From assembly GCA_030145245.1 (NCBI GenBank), contig JAQYWC010000020.1, positions 1 through 63,324 on the forward strand: DNA of 63,324 nt. The letters run 5' to 3'. A program made the translations under genes and the position numbers. The first letter of the stretch is position 1. Every line of letters begins with the position of its first letter. Source of the DNA: Desulfobacterium sp. Lineage in GTDB: Bacteria; Desulfobacterota; Desulfobacteria; Desulfobacterales; Desulfobacteraceae. Of the stretch, positions 8,956 to 18,673 are shown piece after piece. A model generated the notes under the pieces. It worked only from the letters and a program-made list of their open reading frames with translations, was not told where the DNA came from and did not search any database.

Positions 8956-11877
8956 TTAATTCGGGGGGTAAAACGAATCAACCACGTTGGAAGGAGTATA
9001 ACCAGGAACGATCTTTTGAAACTCCTCCATAATTTTTGCTGCATCGTGGTTCAAGGCATACCCATCCAGCGCAACAAAGCTGCCGTTGATTCTGTCCAGG
9101 GAACGTTCCCTGCCTTTTAAAACCATGATACTTTTATGGGATGTGGAGACAACATTCTCACCGTCTGACACAAGCTCCTCAAACAACTTCTCCCCTTTTC
9201 GGAGACCAATGTATTGGATTTTTATGTCAACATCGGGTTCATACCCGTATAGCCTGATGAGATCCTTTGCCATGCTCAGGATCTTGATCGGCCTTCCCAT
9301 GTCAAGAATAAATATCTCGTTCCCCTTTCCCATGGCACCGGCCTGCAAAATCAGCTGTGAAGCTTCGGGAATCGTCATAAAGAAGCGGGACACATCCGGA
9401 TGGGTCACGGTTACGGGTCCACCTTCCCGTATCTGCTTTTTGAATATTGGAACAACGCTTCCGGAACTGCCGGCAACATTCCCGAACCGAACGGTCATGA
9501 ACTTTGTACTGCCCGCGCTATCCTGCCGGTTCTGGTTCTGGACGTATATCTCGGCAATTCGTTTAGACGCACCCATAACGCTTGTAGGCGTCACGGCCTT
9601 GTCCGTAGAAACAAGGACAAAGCGATCAACAAAAAATTCTTTGGAAATTTCAGAAACGTTCATTGTTCCAAACACATTGTTCTTCACAGCCTTCCAGGGC
9701 TGTTTTTCCAGCATTGCAACATGCTTATAAGCCGCAGCATGGAACACGACCTGTGGTGAATTATCCCTGAAGATTCTTTTGACCTGGGCCTTATCCTGGA
9801 TATCCGCCAGCACGGGAATAGTTTGAATATCCGAAAAATGGCGTTTAAGCTCGTAGTCGATCTCAAACAGCGGCGTTTCTGCCCAATCGACCAGGATGAC
9901 AGACTCGGGCCTGAACCGGCAAATTTGCCGGCACAGCTCCGACCCGATGGAGCCGCCTGCGCCTGTCACAAGGATTCGTTTATTATCCAGACAAACCCCC
10001 ACCCGTTGCTGGTCAAGTTCAATCGGTTTCCTTCCAAGCAGATCCCTGAACGATACTTCCCTGATAGCACCCGCGGTTACCGTACCGTTGATCAACTCAC
10101 CCATGGTTGGAATGGTCCTGAACTTGAGCCCACTCTTCTCGCAGAAACCGACAATCCGTTTCATCTCCTTTGCCGTTGCCGAAGGGGCTGCAATGAGCAA
10201 CTCCTCTGCGCCAACACGATGGACAGCCGACTCAAGCTGCTCAACGGAATTAAGCACCAGCACCCCGTGGATCTTCTTTCCAACCTTTGAAGGGTTGTCA
10301 TCCAGAAAGCCCACGACCTTAAATTTAACCGCAGGATTGTTTTGGATCTCACGGAAAATCTTTTCACCGCAATCCCCGGCCCCTATGATCAGCATTTTTT
10401 TATAGGAGCTCTTTCGGGGAACAAAGCTTGCCCAGAGATTTGCCAGGGAAAACTCCTCAAAACTGAACTCGCTGTTCGACTGTTCGTAATAGAACCTCAC
10501 GCAAAGCCTGAAAAGGGACACAAGGAACACCGTAATCACACAGTCGACCATGAAGACGGACCGTGGAAAACCTTCAAACCCATGGATAAACAGCACGGTT
10601 GAGACGATTAAAAGGGTTGAAAAGAAAGCAGCCTTAAAGATGTTCAAAATATCGGAAACCGAGGTATATCGCCACATCCCCCTGTAAAGATCGCAATAGG
10701 AAAAAACCAACAGCTTGATAATCACGATAAGGGGAAGGACATCTTTCAAATTGGCTGCAATAAAGAGCGGTATTGAATTATCAAACCGGATGATGCATGA
10801 CACCCACAAGGAAAACATCACCAGGATCAGATCGACCATCAGAACCAGGGGAATATTTTTTGAGAAAATCTGCTGCTTGATATCCCGGGGAACAAGCTCC
10901 CTGGATTCAATCCGCTTTCTCAAGTTCCAGGAAACGATAAAGAACAGGGCGAAAAGAACGGTCAGCAACAAAAACACGGCCCAGGAACCTGCCTTGCTGG
11001 CCCTTATGGCACTGACGCCAGCCAAAATCTGTACGGCCCCATACAACAAGGCGACCTTCCAATGGGCCATGGAGAGTTCATTTGCAAGAAGCTGGTAAAG
11101 ATGCCTTCTGTGGGCCACAAGAATATTTTCCCCATCCTTGAGCCTGACCATGAGCGTCGATATGGCATCGGCGTAAAAGGGGAACAAAAAGGAGACCAAC
11201 ACCCCAAAGTCCGAGAGGGATCCGGAAGCGATGCAGACCATCCCCCCAAACAGGAATCCCAGAAAGAGACTACCGGCATCCCCCATGAACACCCTGGCAA
11301 CAGGGATGTTAAAAGGAAGAAACCCCAGACAGGCCATAAAGACACAACCCAATACCATTCCAAGGTGATTTGTGGTTTCCACACCCGGGACATACCAGCA
11401 GAAAAAGGCAAAGCCTATGGCCGCACAGATACCGGCAATGCCGTTAATCCCATCCATGAAGTTGAAGAAGTTGGCTGTTCCGGAGATAAAAAGGCTCCAG
11501 AAAAAAGCAGCGATCAGGTAATTGGGCAGGGAGGATCCGAAATCTTCCACTGCCGCAAAAAGAATCAGGCCAAGGGACAGCTGCACGGCCAGCCGCAACA
11601 ACGGAGAGAGTTCCATCCGGTCACTGGCAAGGCCAAGCACCACCACCAGGGCAACAGGAGCCCAAACAAAAAAATCCAGACCATAGAGAATGGATGCAAG
11701 GACAAATGCGGCCGCAATACCGATTCCGCCGCCCTTAGGGACGGTCAACGAGTGGGAACTTCGTTGATTGGGTTCATCGGCAAACCCCATTCGGTTACCA
11801 TATACAACAAACAGAAGGGCACCGCCGGCACCAAGGCAAAACGCAATCAACAGAGAACTAACATTTAACAAAGTCAT
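8956..11877 (-). CDS. WbpL-WbpM-like fusion: lipid-P glycosyl-1-P transferase plus UDP-GlcNAc 4,6-dehydratase
   Basis: A 973-residue two-enzyme fusion. Residues 1 to about 330 are a polytopic MraY/WecA/WbpL-type transferase, with the early PKGGGIGI motif, FMDGINGIAG near 140, FMGDAGSLFLG and HRRHLYQL; such enzymes load a sugar-1-phosphate onto undecaprenyl phosphate. Residues from about 345 form a WbpM/FlaA1-type protein: four membrane helices, a cofactor site LIIGAGDCG near 495, an SDR motif VTGAGGSIGS near 640 and an active-site block SVMGASKR near 765. In Pseudomonas the two are separate adjacent genes. A SDR epimerase of WbpV/WbpK type lies next door, matching that locus. The likely product is an undecaprenyl-linked 6-deoxy-HexNAc primer. 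Confidence 0.9.
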   Translation of the reverse strand: MTLLNVSSLLIAFCLGAGGALLFVVYGNRMGFADEPNQRSSHSLTVPKGGGIGIAAAFVLASILYGLDFFVWAPVALVVVLGLASDRMELSPLLRLAVQLSLGLILFAAVEDFGSSLPNYLIAAFFWSLFISGTANFFNFMDGINGIAGICAAIGFAFFCWYVPGVETTNHLGMVLGCVFMACLGFLPFNIPVARVFMGDAGSLFLGFLFGGMVCIASGSLSDFGVLVSFLFPFYADAISTLMVRLKDGENILVAHRRHLYQLLANELSMAHWKVALLYGAVQILAGVSAIRASKAGSWAVFLLLTVLFALFFIVSWNLRKRIESRELVPRDIKQQIFSKNIPLVLMVDLILVMFSLWVSCIIRFDNSIPLFIAANLKDVLPLIVIIKLLVFSYCDLYRGMWRYTSVSDILNIFKAAFFSTLLIVSTVLFIHGFEGFPRSVFMVDCVITVFLVSLFRLCVRFYYEQSNSEFSFEEFSLANLWASFVPRKSSYKKMLIIGAGDCGEKIFREIQNNPAVKFKVVGFLDDNPSKVGKKIHGVLVLNSVEQLESAVHRVGAEELLIAAPSATAKEMKRIVGFCEKSGLKFRTIPTMGELINGTVTAGAIREVSFRDLLGRKPIELDQQRVGVCLDNKRILVTGAGGSIGSELCRQICRFRPESVILVDWAETPLFEIDYELKRHFSDIQTIPVLADIQDKAQVKRIFRDNSPQVVFHAAAYKHVAMLEKQPWKAVKNNVFGTMNVSEISKEFFVDRFVLVSTDKAVTPTSVMGASKRIAEIYVQNQNRQDSAGSTKFMTVRFGNVAGSSGSVVPIFKKQIREGGPVTVTHPDVSRFFMTIPEASQLILQAGAMGKGNEIFILDMGRPIKILSMAKDLIRLYGYEPDVDIKIQYIGLRKGEKLFEELVSDGENVVSTSHKSIMVLKGRERSLDRINGSFVALDGYALNHDAAKIMEEFQKIVPGYTPSNVVDSFYPPN

Positions 11878-11973
11878 GATCTTATTTTCGATTCATATAT
11901 TCGGACAGGCATTTATAGGATTTAATATTATTTTCAACAAAATAGTTCCTTATATCTGAAAGAATTGTAAAAC

Positions 11974-12987
11974 TCAACGTTCTTTTACCTCACCCGCCAG
12001 CTCTCTCCAGCCTTTACTCAAGTCGTACCCGGGCGCAAAACCTAACTCCCTTTGCACTTTTTCACCGGAAACAGCGATGCTCTCCATCTGCTTTTCAGCC
12101 ATCCTGGAGAACCGGGACAGCCCCAGGGAGAAGGGAACCTTGTTTTCAAGGCGGGCAATCAACCCCACCAGTTTTTCCGGCACTTTTAAAAACGAATCTT
12201 TCCTCCCAAGGGAACGACACATGGAAGAGACAATCCCGTTAAAAGAGTGAACATAGCCATCGGTTATGTTGTAGATCTCTCCCCGGGCCCGGGGATGCTC
12301 AAGGGCAAGCAGGGCTGCTGCTGCCAGGTCCTTGTCAAAGACCAGGGTTCGTTTATTCTCTCCGTCGCCGAACAGCAGGAAACCACCCATTTTTAAATAA
12401 AAGGCCAGTGTTTTGTAATTGCCCTTCATCCGTTTTCCGTAAACAGCAGCCACCCTGAGAACAACAGCGGAAAAACCATCCACGCCATCCTGGCCCGCAC
12501 CAAGCACAAGTTTTTCAGCTTCAAGCTTTGACCGGGAATACCTGTCCCGGGGATGAACAGGAGATGCTTCATGAAAGATCTCATTCCTGCCTGAGCAACC
12601 ATAAACATTGATGGTACTGAAAAAAACAAGCCGGGTTACCCCGGCGGCACGGGCTTCACCGGCAAGGATATCGGTTCCTTTAACATTAATGCGCCGGTAC
12701 TCTTCATCATCTTGGCAGAGACCTTTGGTGTCATGGAGTTTTGCGGCAAGGTGGAACACGCCGTGGACATCTTTTAAAGCCATTGAAACGGCCCGCCGGT
12801 CAAGGAGATCCCCCTGGAACCGTTCAACCGCTTCGGAAAAATCATTGGAGGAGGCACAATGCCGGGAAAAGATCCTGACATCATATCCTTTTTCAAGCAA
12901 TAAATTCACAAGGGCAGGTCCTGCCACCCCGGTCGCACCCGTCACAAGAACTCGCCGGGATCTGCGTTTCTGTTTTAAATCACCCAA
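11974..12987 (-). CDS. NAD-dependent epimerase/dehydratase (WbpV/WbpK-like)
   Basis: A 337-residue extended SDR with VTGATGVAG at residues 15-23 and a YSRSK active-site pair. It is next to the WbpL-WbpM-like fusion, the same company kept by WbpV/WbpK, which reduce or epimerise the 4-keto product of WbpM. The start appears to be TTG at 12987; no ATG is nearby and the ribosome-binding site (GGACAGA) is weak. It diverges from the GT4 gene at 13071 across an 83-base AT-rich gap that contains TATAAT at 13011-13016. Confidence 0.8.
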   Translation of the reverse strand: MGDLKQKRRSRRVLVTGATGVAGPALVNLLLEKGYDVRIFSRHCASSNDFSEAVERFQGDLLDRRAVSMALKDVHGVFHLAAKLHDTKGLCQDDEEYRRINVKGTDILAGEARAAGVTRLVFFSTINVYGCSGRNEIFHEASPVHPRDRYSRSKLEAEKLVLGAGQDGVDGFSAVVLRVAAVYGKRMKGNYKTLAFYLKMGGFLLFGDGENKRTLVFDKDLAAAALLALEHPRARGEIYNITDGYVHSFNGIVSSMCRSLGRKDSFLKVPEKLVGLIARLENKVPFSLGLSRFSRMAEKQMESIAVSGEKVQRELGFAPGYDLSKGWRELAGEVKER

Positions 12988-13070
12988 TCTGTCCGCTTTC
13001 GTTTATATAATATAATTGATCGGCCAATAGACGGTTTTAATCATCCTGCCGCTGTGATATACGAACCTAC

Positions 13071-14192
13071 ATGACAAAAATAACACATATTTTCAAGACA
13101 TATTTTCCCGAGACAAACGGCGGACTCGAGGAGGCCATACGACAGATTGGACGCCACGCAATCAAAGACGGTTATAGCGTCGACGTTGTTACCGTTGGAA
13201 AAAGATCCTACGAGATGACGACCCCGGACGGGATCACCGCAAAATTTCATAAATGCAGCCTCGACCGTTACTCCAACCCTGTCAGTCTCTCCCTTGCAAA
13301 ACAGTTCAGAACCATCTGCAAAACGACGGATATCCTCCACTACCATTTCACCTGGCCCACGGCCGAGCTTCTGACACTGCTTCATCAGGTCAAAAAGCCC
13401 ACGGTGGTGACCTTCCACTGTGATATCCACAAGAACAGACTCTTGAAGACCCTTTATCTGCCTGTGATCAAACGATTCCTGAACCGGGCCGACCGAATCT
13501 GCGTCACCAGCAAAAACCTGTTCAAGAACACCCCCTATCTCCATGGATTCAAGGACAAGACTGAGGAGATCTGCCTCTGGTTTGACGAAAACCGGTTCGC
13601 AGACCTGCCCTGCCCCGATGTCCATATGACAGAATTCACAAGCACCATAAAGCCCTATGCACTTTTTGTCGGTGTCTTGCGGTGGTACAAGGGGCTTGAC
13701 ACCCTCCTGGATGCCTCAAAAAAGTTTGAAGGAGACATCGTCATTGTAGGAAAGGGCCCGCTTTACGACCATTTAAAAACACGAATAGAAAAAGAGAAGC
13801 TGACCAACGTTCACCTGAAGGGATTTCAGTCGGACAGCAACCTTAAGCTTCTGATCCAACGATCGCGATTCATTGTTCTCCCCTCCATCGCAGCAGCGGA
13901 AGCGTTCGGCCAGATATTACTCGAAGGCCTCTATTTCTCAACCCCGCTCATATCCACCGAGCTTGGCACGGGAACAAGCCTGGTAAACCGGCACAACCAT
14001 ACGGGCCTTGTGGTAAAACCGGAATGCAGCCGGTCTCTTTCATCGGCGATGAACAGAATTCTAAACGACAACAATCTTTATGAACGGTTCGCAGCCAATG
14101 GGTTCCGGCACTATCAGGCCAACTTCACCGAAACAGCCCAGGGGTACAAATACAGCCGCATTTACCGTTCTCTTCTTAAAAATCAGATATAG
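13071..14192 (+). CDS. Glycosyltransferase family 4
   Basis: A 373-residue GT-B fold enzyme. The acceptor-side loop ETNGGLEEAIRQ is at about residues 12-23, and the donor-binding EX7E motif appears as EAFGQILLE in the C-terminal half, with the usual LFVGVLRWYKGLD before it. It would transfer a sugar from a nucleotide donor to a growing glycan. It is the first plus-strand gene and stands ahead of the SapC gene. Sugar specificity cannot be read from sequence. Confidence 0.87.
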   Translation: MTKITHIFKTYFPETNGGLEEAIRQIGRHAIKDGYSVDVVTVGKRSYEMTTPDGITAKFHKCSLDRYSNPVSLSLAKQFRTICKTTDILHYHFTWPTAELLTLLHQVKKPTVVTFHCDIHKNRLLKTLYLPVIKRFLNRADRICVTSKNLFKNTPYLHGFKDKTEEICLWFDENRFADLPCPDVHMTEFTSTIKPYALFVGVLRWYKGLDTLLDASKKFEGDIVIVGKGPLYDHLKTRIEKEKLTNVHLKGFQSDSNLKLLIQRSRFIVLPSIAAAEAFGQILLEGLYFSTPLISTELGTGTSLVNRHNHTGLVVKPECSRSLSSAMNRILNDNNLYERFAANGFRHYQANFTETAQGYKYSRIYRSLLKNQI

Positions 14193-14264
14193 CGGTTGCA
14201 TTTTTGTTTTTCCGCATTAACTTTGAGCATCTAAAAACAAGGATCAATAAATAAAGAGGTATAA

Positions 14265-14948
14265 ATGTTTAAAAAAATTGAAGCCCTAAGCAACGACACC
14301 CACCAGGATCTCAGGTTCGCCAAAACCAATTCTTTTGATTTTGCAACAACGGTTTTAAACGCCCCGTTGAGTGCATCTGAATTTTCCATGGCAGCACGCC
14401 ACTATCCCATTGTCTTCCCCATGGAGGGAACATCCCCGCTGGCGCTCTTTGCATTGATTCAAAAGACAAACCTTTATATAAACAGTGACGGCTCCTGGAA
14501 AGTGCCCTATGTACCGGCACACATCAGACGCTACCCCTTCATCCTTGCCAACACAGACAAAGAGGATTCAAAGGACAAGTTTGTCGTCTGCATCGACCCC
14601 GAAGCCCCCCACTTCACCGCCGGCCAGGGAGATCCCATGTTCACGGCGGACGGCGCTCTTGCCGATATCACACAGAATGCCGTCAATTTCCTGAAAAACT
14701 TCCAGGCAGAGCTGAATGCCACCCAAGCAGCCTGCCAGGAGCTTGAAGCCCATAACGTGCTGGTTGAAAGAAAAGTCGCCATTGAGCAGAACGGGCAAAA
14801 ATCCGCAATCGGCGGGTTCAGATGCGTTGACATGGAAAAACTTAACAAACTTGAAGATGCAGTGCTCGCCAAATGGGTGCGCAACGGCCTCATGGGCCTG
14901 ATAACCACCCACCTGCAGTCCCTTGCCAATTTAAAGGCGCTTGCATAA
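14265..14948 (+). CDS. SapC-family protein
   Basis: A 227-residue soluble protein without signal peptide that I recognise as the SapC family, named for the Campylobacter fetus S-layer secretion cluster sapCDEF. Conserved-looking blocks are FPMEGTSPLALFAL, WKVPYVPAHIRRYPF and a C-terminal GFRCVDMEKL. AAAGAGGT precedes the ATG. It is followed by a terminator-like hairpin, then by the T1SS operon. The biochemical role of SapC is not established; the association with T1SS secretion of S-layer proteins is the useful information. Confidence 0.8.
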   Translation: MFKKIEALSNDTHQDLRFAKTNSFDFATTVLNAPLSASEFSMAARHYPIVFPMEGTSPLALFALIQKTNLYINSDGSWKVPYVPAHIRRYPFILANTDKEDSKDKFVVCIDPEAPHFTAGQGDPMFTADGALADITQNAVNFLKNFQAELNATQAACQELEAHNVLVERKVAIEQNGQKSAIGGFRCVDMEKLNKLEDAVLAKWVRNGLMGLITTHLQSLANLKALA

Positions 14949-14974
14949 AGAAACGTTTATAGGTGCCGCTTCTG

Positions 14975-15019
14975 GGTGACGGTTCTCTTTTGACAAAAAC
15001 TAAAAAGAGAACCGTCACC
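14975..15019 (+). terminator. Stem-loop after the SapC-family gene
   Basis: A 17-base-pair perfect stem (14975-14991 with 15003-15019) and an 11-base loop, 26 bases after the stop codon. There is no T-run following, so termination may be inefficient; the sequence is a diverged relative of the family A palindromes (GACGGTTCTC instead of GACGCTTCTC). Confidence 0.55.
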
Positions 15020-15051
15020 ATTCGGTTACCCGTTAAGCCCATTTTTAGGCC

Positions 15052-15080
15052 TTGACCTCAGCTAATATTTTCAATACTAT
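15052..15080 (+). promoter_or_regulatory. Sigma-70 promoter of the T1SS operon
   Basis: TTGACC (15052-15057), 17-base spacer, TACTAT (15075-15080); transcription would begin about 15087, some 33 bases before the first start codon. It follows the stem-loop after the SapC gene, so the T1SS genes can be transcribed separately. Confidence 0.6.
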
Positions 15081-15119
15081 TAATGGTTTTGAAGTAAACG
15101 ATTAATAAAGGTCTGTTTC

Positions 15120-15311
15120 ATGTTAAGCCCCAGCGTTTTAATAGCAATCGATGTAACGCTTTTGTATCTGGTCATGGGGCCCCTGGTTTTGTATGCGCTG
15201 TATGTGCTGTTTGATTCCCTGGGCCAAAGAAAAGAGGGAAATTTAAAACCAATGGGCAACAGTGCAAAAAAAGATCCTGCCTTGTGGTCTGATGAAGATA
15301 TTCTTTTATGA
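15120..15311 (+). CDS. Small single-pass membrane protein at the head of the T1SS operon
   Basis: A 63-residue protein with one hydrophobic helix (about residues 5-32) and a charged tail ending in WSDEDILL. I do not recognise a family. Its stop codon overlaps the start of the first ABC transporter gene (ATGA at 15308-15311), which is strong evidence that it is translated and coupled to it. AAAGG lies upstream of the ATG. It may be an accessory subunit of the transporter; that is inference from coupling. Confidence 0.6.
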   Translation: MLSPSVLIAIDVTLLYLVMGPLVLYALYVLFDSLGQRKEGNLKPMGNSAKKDPALWSDEDILL

Positions 15312-17005
15312 ACAGGTTTATAGATGACTGGAAAAGGCATTTCACGTTTGCCGCACTTTTAAGCTGTTTCGTTAATATACTCCAGCTTACATTCCCTTTT
15401 TACATGTTTGTCATTTACGGCAATGTCTGTGTAAGCAACAGCATGAACTCCCTGGAAACCTTTACCGTGGCAGCTGTTTACGCGTTAATCGTCCTTGGTT
15501 TTTTCAATTATATTAGGTCAAGACTGCTTGCAACTGCGGGCAATGACCTGAACTCAAGATTTCGCAACAAGGTTTATTCAGGCATGCTGAGCAACCATGC
15601 CGGCATACAGAAGCAGGCCTCCATGCAGGTACTGAACGACCTTGGAACCATAAAAAACTTTTTTACCAACCCAGGCATCTATGCGCTGTTTGATGCGCCC
15701 TGGGCCCCCCTTTATCTTGGTCTGGTATTCCTCTTCCATCCGATTCTTGGCGCCATTGCAACAACAGGGGCGCTGATGATGCTCGGTCTCAGCATACTCC
15801 AGGAATTTCTTGTCCGGGACAGCATGAAGAATGCCAACATAAAGAACAGCAAAAACCAGCGGTTTATCGACTCTTTTCTGCGCAATGCCGAAGTTGTCAA
15901 TGGCATGGGCATGATCGGCGCAATCACGGACAGATGGGAAAAAGGCAACCGCGAAGTGATCATAAACCAGACCGTGAGCAGCCAGTATGCAGGATTGATA
16001 CAATCGATCATCAAACCCCTGCAGACCCTTCTCCAGGTTGTGATCTATTTTTTTGGCGCCTACTATGCGTTGACCCAGGGCTTTGACGTAGGACTCATGG
16101 TTGCAGGCTCCATCATAATGGGCAGAGCCATGGCTCCGATGATGCAGGTCATGGGCACATGGAAAGCCACGCTCCAGGCAAGGGAGGCGTACAAAAGACT
16201 GAACTCCTTTGTAACCCATCTTGAGCAGCATCAGGACCAGATGGCCCTGCCCTCCCCCAGGGGAAACCTGAACCTGGATCAGGTAAGCCTCAGGATAGGA
16301 GAACGTTTCCTCCTCCAGGGCGTCTCTTTTAAGCTTGATTGTGGAGACTTCATGGGCATCATCGGTCCGAACGGGGCAGGCAAATCAACACTCTGCCGTG
16401 TTCTGCTCGGACTCTGGCCAGCCATGACAGGAAGGGTCTCCCTGGATGGCATGGACCTCTTTTTATGGGATCAGGAACATGTGGGCAAACACATCGGGTA
16501 CCTTCCCCAGGAGGTGGAGCTGTTTCCTGCATCGGTTGCAGAGAACATCGCAAGGCTTGGAGAGGTCGATATGGAGAAAGTGGAAAAGACAGCAAAGATC
16601 TGCGGGCTCCATGCTTTGGTGGAAACCCTTGAAGATGGATACCAGACCCTGCTTGACAGCCGGGACGGAATCCAGCTTTCAGGCGGGCAAAAACAGAGAC
16701 TGGGGCTGGCCCGGGCCATCTATGGCGATCCCTGCCTGCTTGTCCTGGACGAACCCACCTCAAATCTGGATGAACAGGGGGAACAGGAGCTTTTAAACAC
16801 CCTCAGGATCATCAAAGAGACACGGTCGTGTACCTGTATCATGGTTACACACAAGCCGGGCCTGCTTCAGTCCATGGACAAAATCCTTGTGCTGAAGGAT
16901 GGCAGGGTTGCTCTTTTCGGTCCCAAGGATCAGGTATTTGCCAAACTTGCAGAAACACAGCAGCCACAACCTGCTGCAGCAACAGGAGCAGTCAGGGCGA
17001 TTTAA
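15308..17005 (+). CDS. Type I secretion ABC permease/ATPase, copy 1
   Basis: A 565-residue PrtD/HlyB-type exporter half: membrane domain (about residues 15-290) followed by an ATPase domain. Walker A GPNGAGKS at 353-360, Q-loop LPQ, signature LSGGQ at 457-461, Walker B with catalytic E482 and H-loop H515 are all intact. There is no N-terminal C39 peptidase domain, so it is of the PrtD type that exports RTX/S-layer proteins. The C-terminus is Gln/Ala rich. The stop is three bases before copy 2, so the genes are surely one operon. Confidence 0.93.
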   Translation: MNRFIDDWKRHFTFAALLSCFVNILQLTFPFYMFVIYGNVCVSNSMNSLETFTVAAVYALIVLGFFNYIRSRLLATAGNDLNSRFRNKVYSGMLSNHAGIQKQASMQVLNDLGTIKNFFTNPGIYALFDAPWAPLYLGLVFLFHPILGAIATTGALMMLGLSILQEFLVRDSMKNANIKNSKNQRFIDSFLRNAEVVNGMGMIGAITDRWEKGNREVIINQTVSSQYAGLIQSIIKPLQTLLQVVIYFFGAYYALTQGFDVGLMVAGSIIMGRAMAPMMQVMGTWKATLQAREAYKRLNSFVTHLEQHQDQMALPSPRGNLNLDQVSLRIGERFLLQGVSFKLDCGDFMGIIGPNGAGKSTLCRVLLGLWPAMTGRVSLDGMDLFLWDQEHVGKHIGYLPQEVELFPASVAENIARLGEVDMEKVEKTAKICGLHALVETLEDGYQTLLDSRDGIQLSGGQKQRLGLARAIYGDPCLLVLDEPTSNLDEQGEQELLNTLRIIKETRSCTCIMVTHKPGLLQSMDKILVLKDGRVALFGPKDQVFAKLAETQQPQPAAATGAVRAI

Positions 17006-17008
17006 TTT

Positions 17009-18661
17009 ATGGCACACTTTTTACGCAAATGTTTAAACTATTTTGTTTTTGCAGGCATCTTCAGCCTGTTCATCAACACACTCTACCTGACCTTCCCCAT
17101 ATATATGGAAGCGATCTATGTCAGGGTCCTTGCCAGCGCCAGCTTTTCAACGCTTTATGCCGTAACCATCGGTGCTGTGGCTGCCCTTCTGGTTCTTGGG
17201 ATTCTTGATTTTCTCCGCTCCAGGATTCTGGTCAAGGCCGGAATCAAGATGGACAAGCTCCTTGGCCGCAGGGTCTTAAAGGATATGCTGAGGGACTCCT
17301 CAAGGGTAGACACCCCCCAATACAATCAAGGGCTTGCGGATATAAACACCCTCAGGAACTATTTTGCAGGCAATGCCATTTTCGCTTTTTTTGATGTTCC
17401 CTGGATTCCGATCTACCTGGGGGTCATTTTTCTGATGCATCCCATCCTGGGCCTTACGGCAACAGGGGGTGCAGCTGTTATTTTAATCCTGGGACTGCTG
17501 CAGAACACCCTGACAAAAGATGATCTTGAAGCGATCAATGATTTAAAAGGCCAGGAGAGAAAATTTGTTCTCAAGAGCCTTCGCAATGCGGAAATGCTCA
17601 AGAGCATGGGGATGATAGGTAATACAGCCCGACACTGGAACAGGATCAACGACCAGGAGATGGCGGCCCAGGAGACTGCCGGCAAAAAAGGCCAGGTCCT
17701 CAATGCCGTGAGCACAAGTTTCAGGGCTTTTATGCAGGTGCTTATCTACTGCGTGGGTGCGCTGCTCGTCATAAAGAATGAAGTCAACATGGGATCGATC
17801 ATTGCCGCATCCATCATCATGGGCCGGGCCCTTGCGCCCGTACAGCAGGGCATTGGCGCCTGGAAGCAGACCATAGGCGCAAAGGCGTCCTACAAGCGCC
17901 TCAACAGACTGCTGAACGATTCAAGGGAGGGTGAACTGATCACCCCCGAAAGCCTCAGGGGAGAACTTGAGGTCACCAACGTTGCCCTTGAAATCGGCGA
18001 TAAGACCATCCTTCAAGACGTCTCCTTTACCCTGAAACCGGGTGAAAGCATGGGCTTGATCGGCCATAACGGCGCCGGCAAGACCTCCCTGTGCAGGATG
18101 CTGCTGGGAATCTGGGAGCCGGGCGCAGGAGAGATTCTCTTTGACGGCCACGAGGTCGGCAAGCTTGATCCCGAGGCCCTCGGACCCTTTGTCGGTTATC
18201 TGCCCCAGGGTGTGGAACTTTTCACAGGCACTGTCAGTGAAAACATTGCCCGCATGGGCACCGTAGATTCAAAAGAGGTGGTCAGGGCCGCAAAGATGGC
18301 AGGAGCCCATGAAGTGATTCTCAGATTCCTTCAAGGATATGAAACAGATATTGGAGAGGCAGGCCTGAGTCTTTCAGGAGGTCAGCGGCAACGGGTTGGG
18401 CTTGCCAGGGCCATGTACGGAAACCCGGCCCTGGTGATACTGGATGAACCCAATTCAAACCTGGATGAAGCAGGTGAGATTGCCCTGGTTAATGCCCTGG
18501 AACGATTAAAGGCCCAGGGAACAACAGTTATAATGATTACCCACAAACCAAGCCTTTTGTCCAGTGTAGACAAGATTCTCGTTCTGAAACAGGGGTGTGC
18601 GCCGGATTTTGGAAACAGGGACGAAGTGTTTGGACGGGCTTTGACAGGAGAAATACAATGA
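17009..18661 (+). CDS. Type I secretion ABC permease/ATPase, copy 2
   Basis: A 550-residue paralogue of the preceding gene with the same architecture. Walker A is GHNGAGKT, the signature is LSGGQ, Walker B reads LVILDEPNSNLD and the H-loop IMITHKP is present, so the ATPase looks competent. It lacks the Gln-rich tail of copies 1 and 3. It is separated from copy 1 by three bases and from copy 3 by twelve. Confidence 0.93.
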   Translation: MAHFLRKCLNYFVFAGIFSLFINTLYLTFPIYMEAIYVRVLASASFSTLYAVTIGAVAALLVLGILDFLRSRILVKAGIKMDKLLGRRVLKDMLRDSSRVDTPQYNQGLADINTLRNYFAGNAIFAFFDVPWIPIYLGVIFLMHPILGLTATGGAAVILILGLLQNTLTKDDLEAINDLKGQERKFVLKSLRNAEMLKSMGMIGNTARHWNRINDQEMAAQETAGKKGQVLNAVSTSFRAFMQVLIYCVGALLVIKNEVNMGSIIAASIIMGRALAPVQQGIGAWKQTIGAKASYKRLNRLLNDSREGELITPESLRGELEVTNVALEIGDKTILQDVSFTLKPGESMGLIGHNGAGKTSLCRMLLGIWEPGAGEILFDGHEVGKLDPEALGPFVGYLPQGVELFTGTVSENIARMGTVDSKEVVRAAKMAGAHEVILRFLQGYETDIGEAGLSLSGGQRQRVGLARAMYGNPALVILDEPNSNLDEAGEIALVNALERLKAQGTTVIMITHKPSLLSSVDKILVLKQGCAPDFGNRDEVFGRALTGEIQ

Positions 18662-18673
18662 TGGAGAAAATGA

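Noticed and set aside
9086-9730. 214-codon plus-strand frame within the WbpL-WbpM-like gene
   Set aside because: Shadow of the real gene, low-complexity composition, no start signal.
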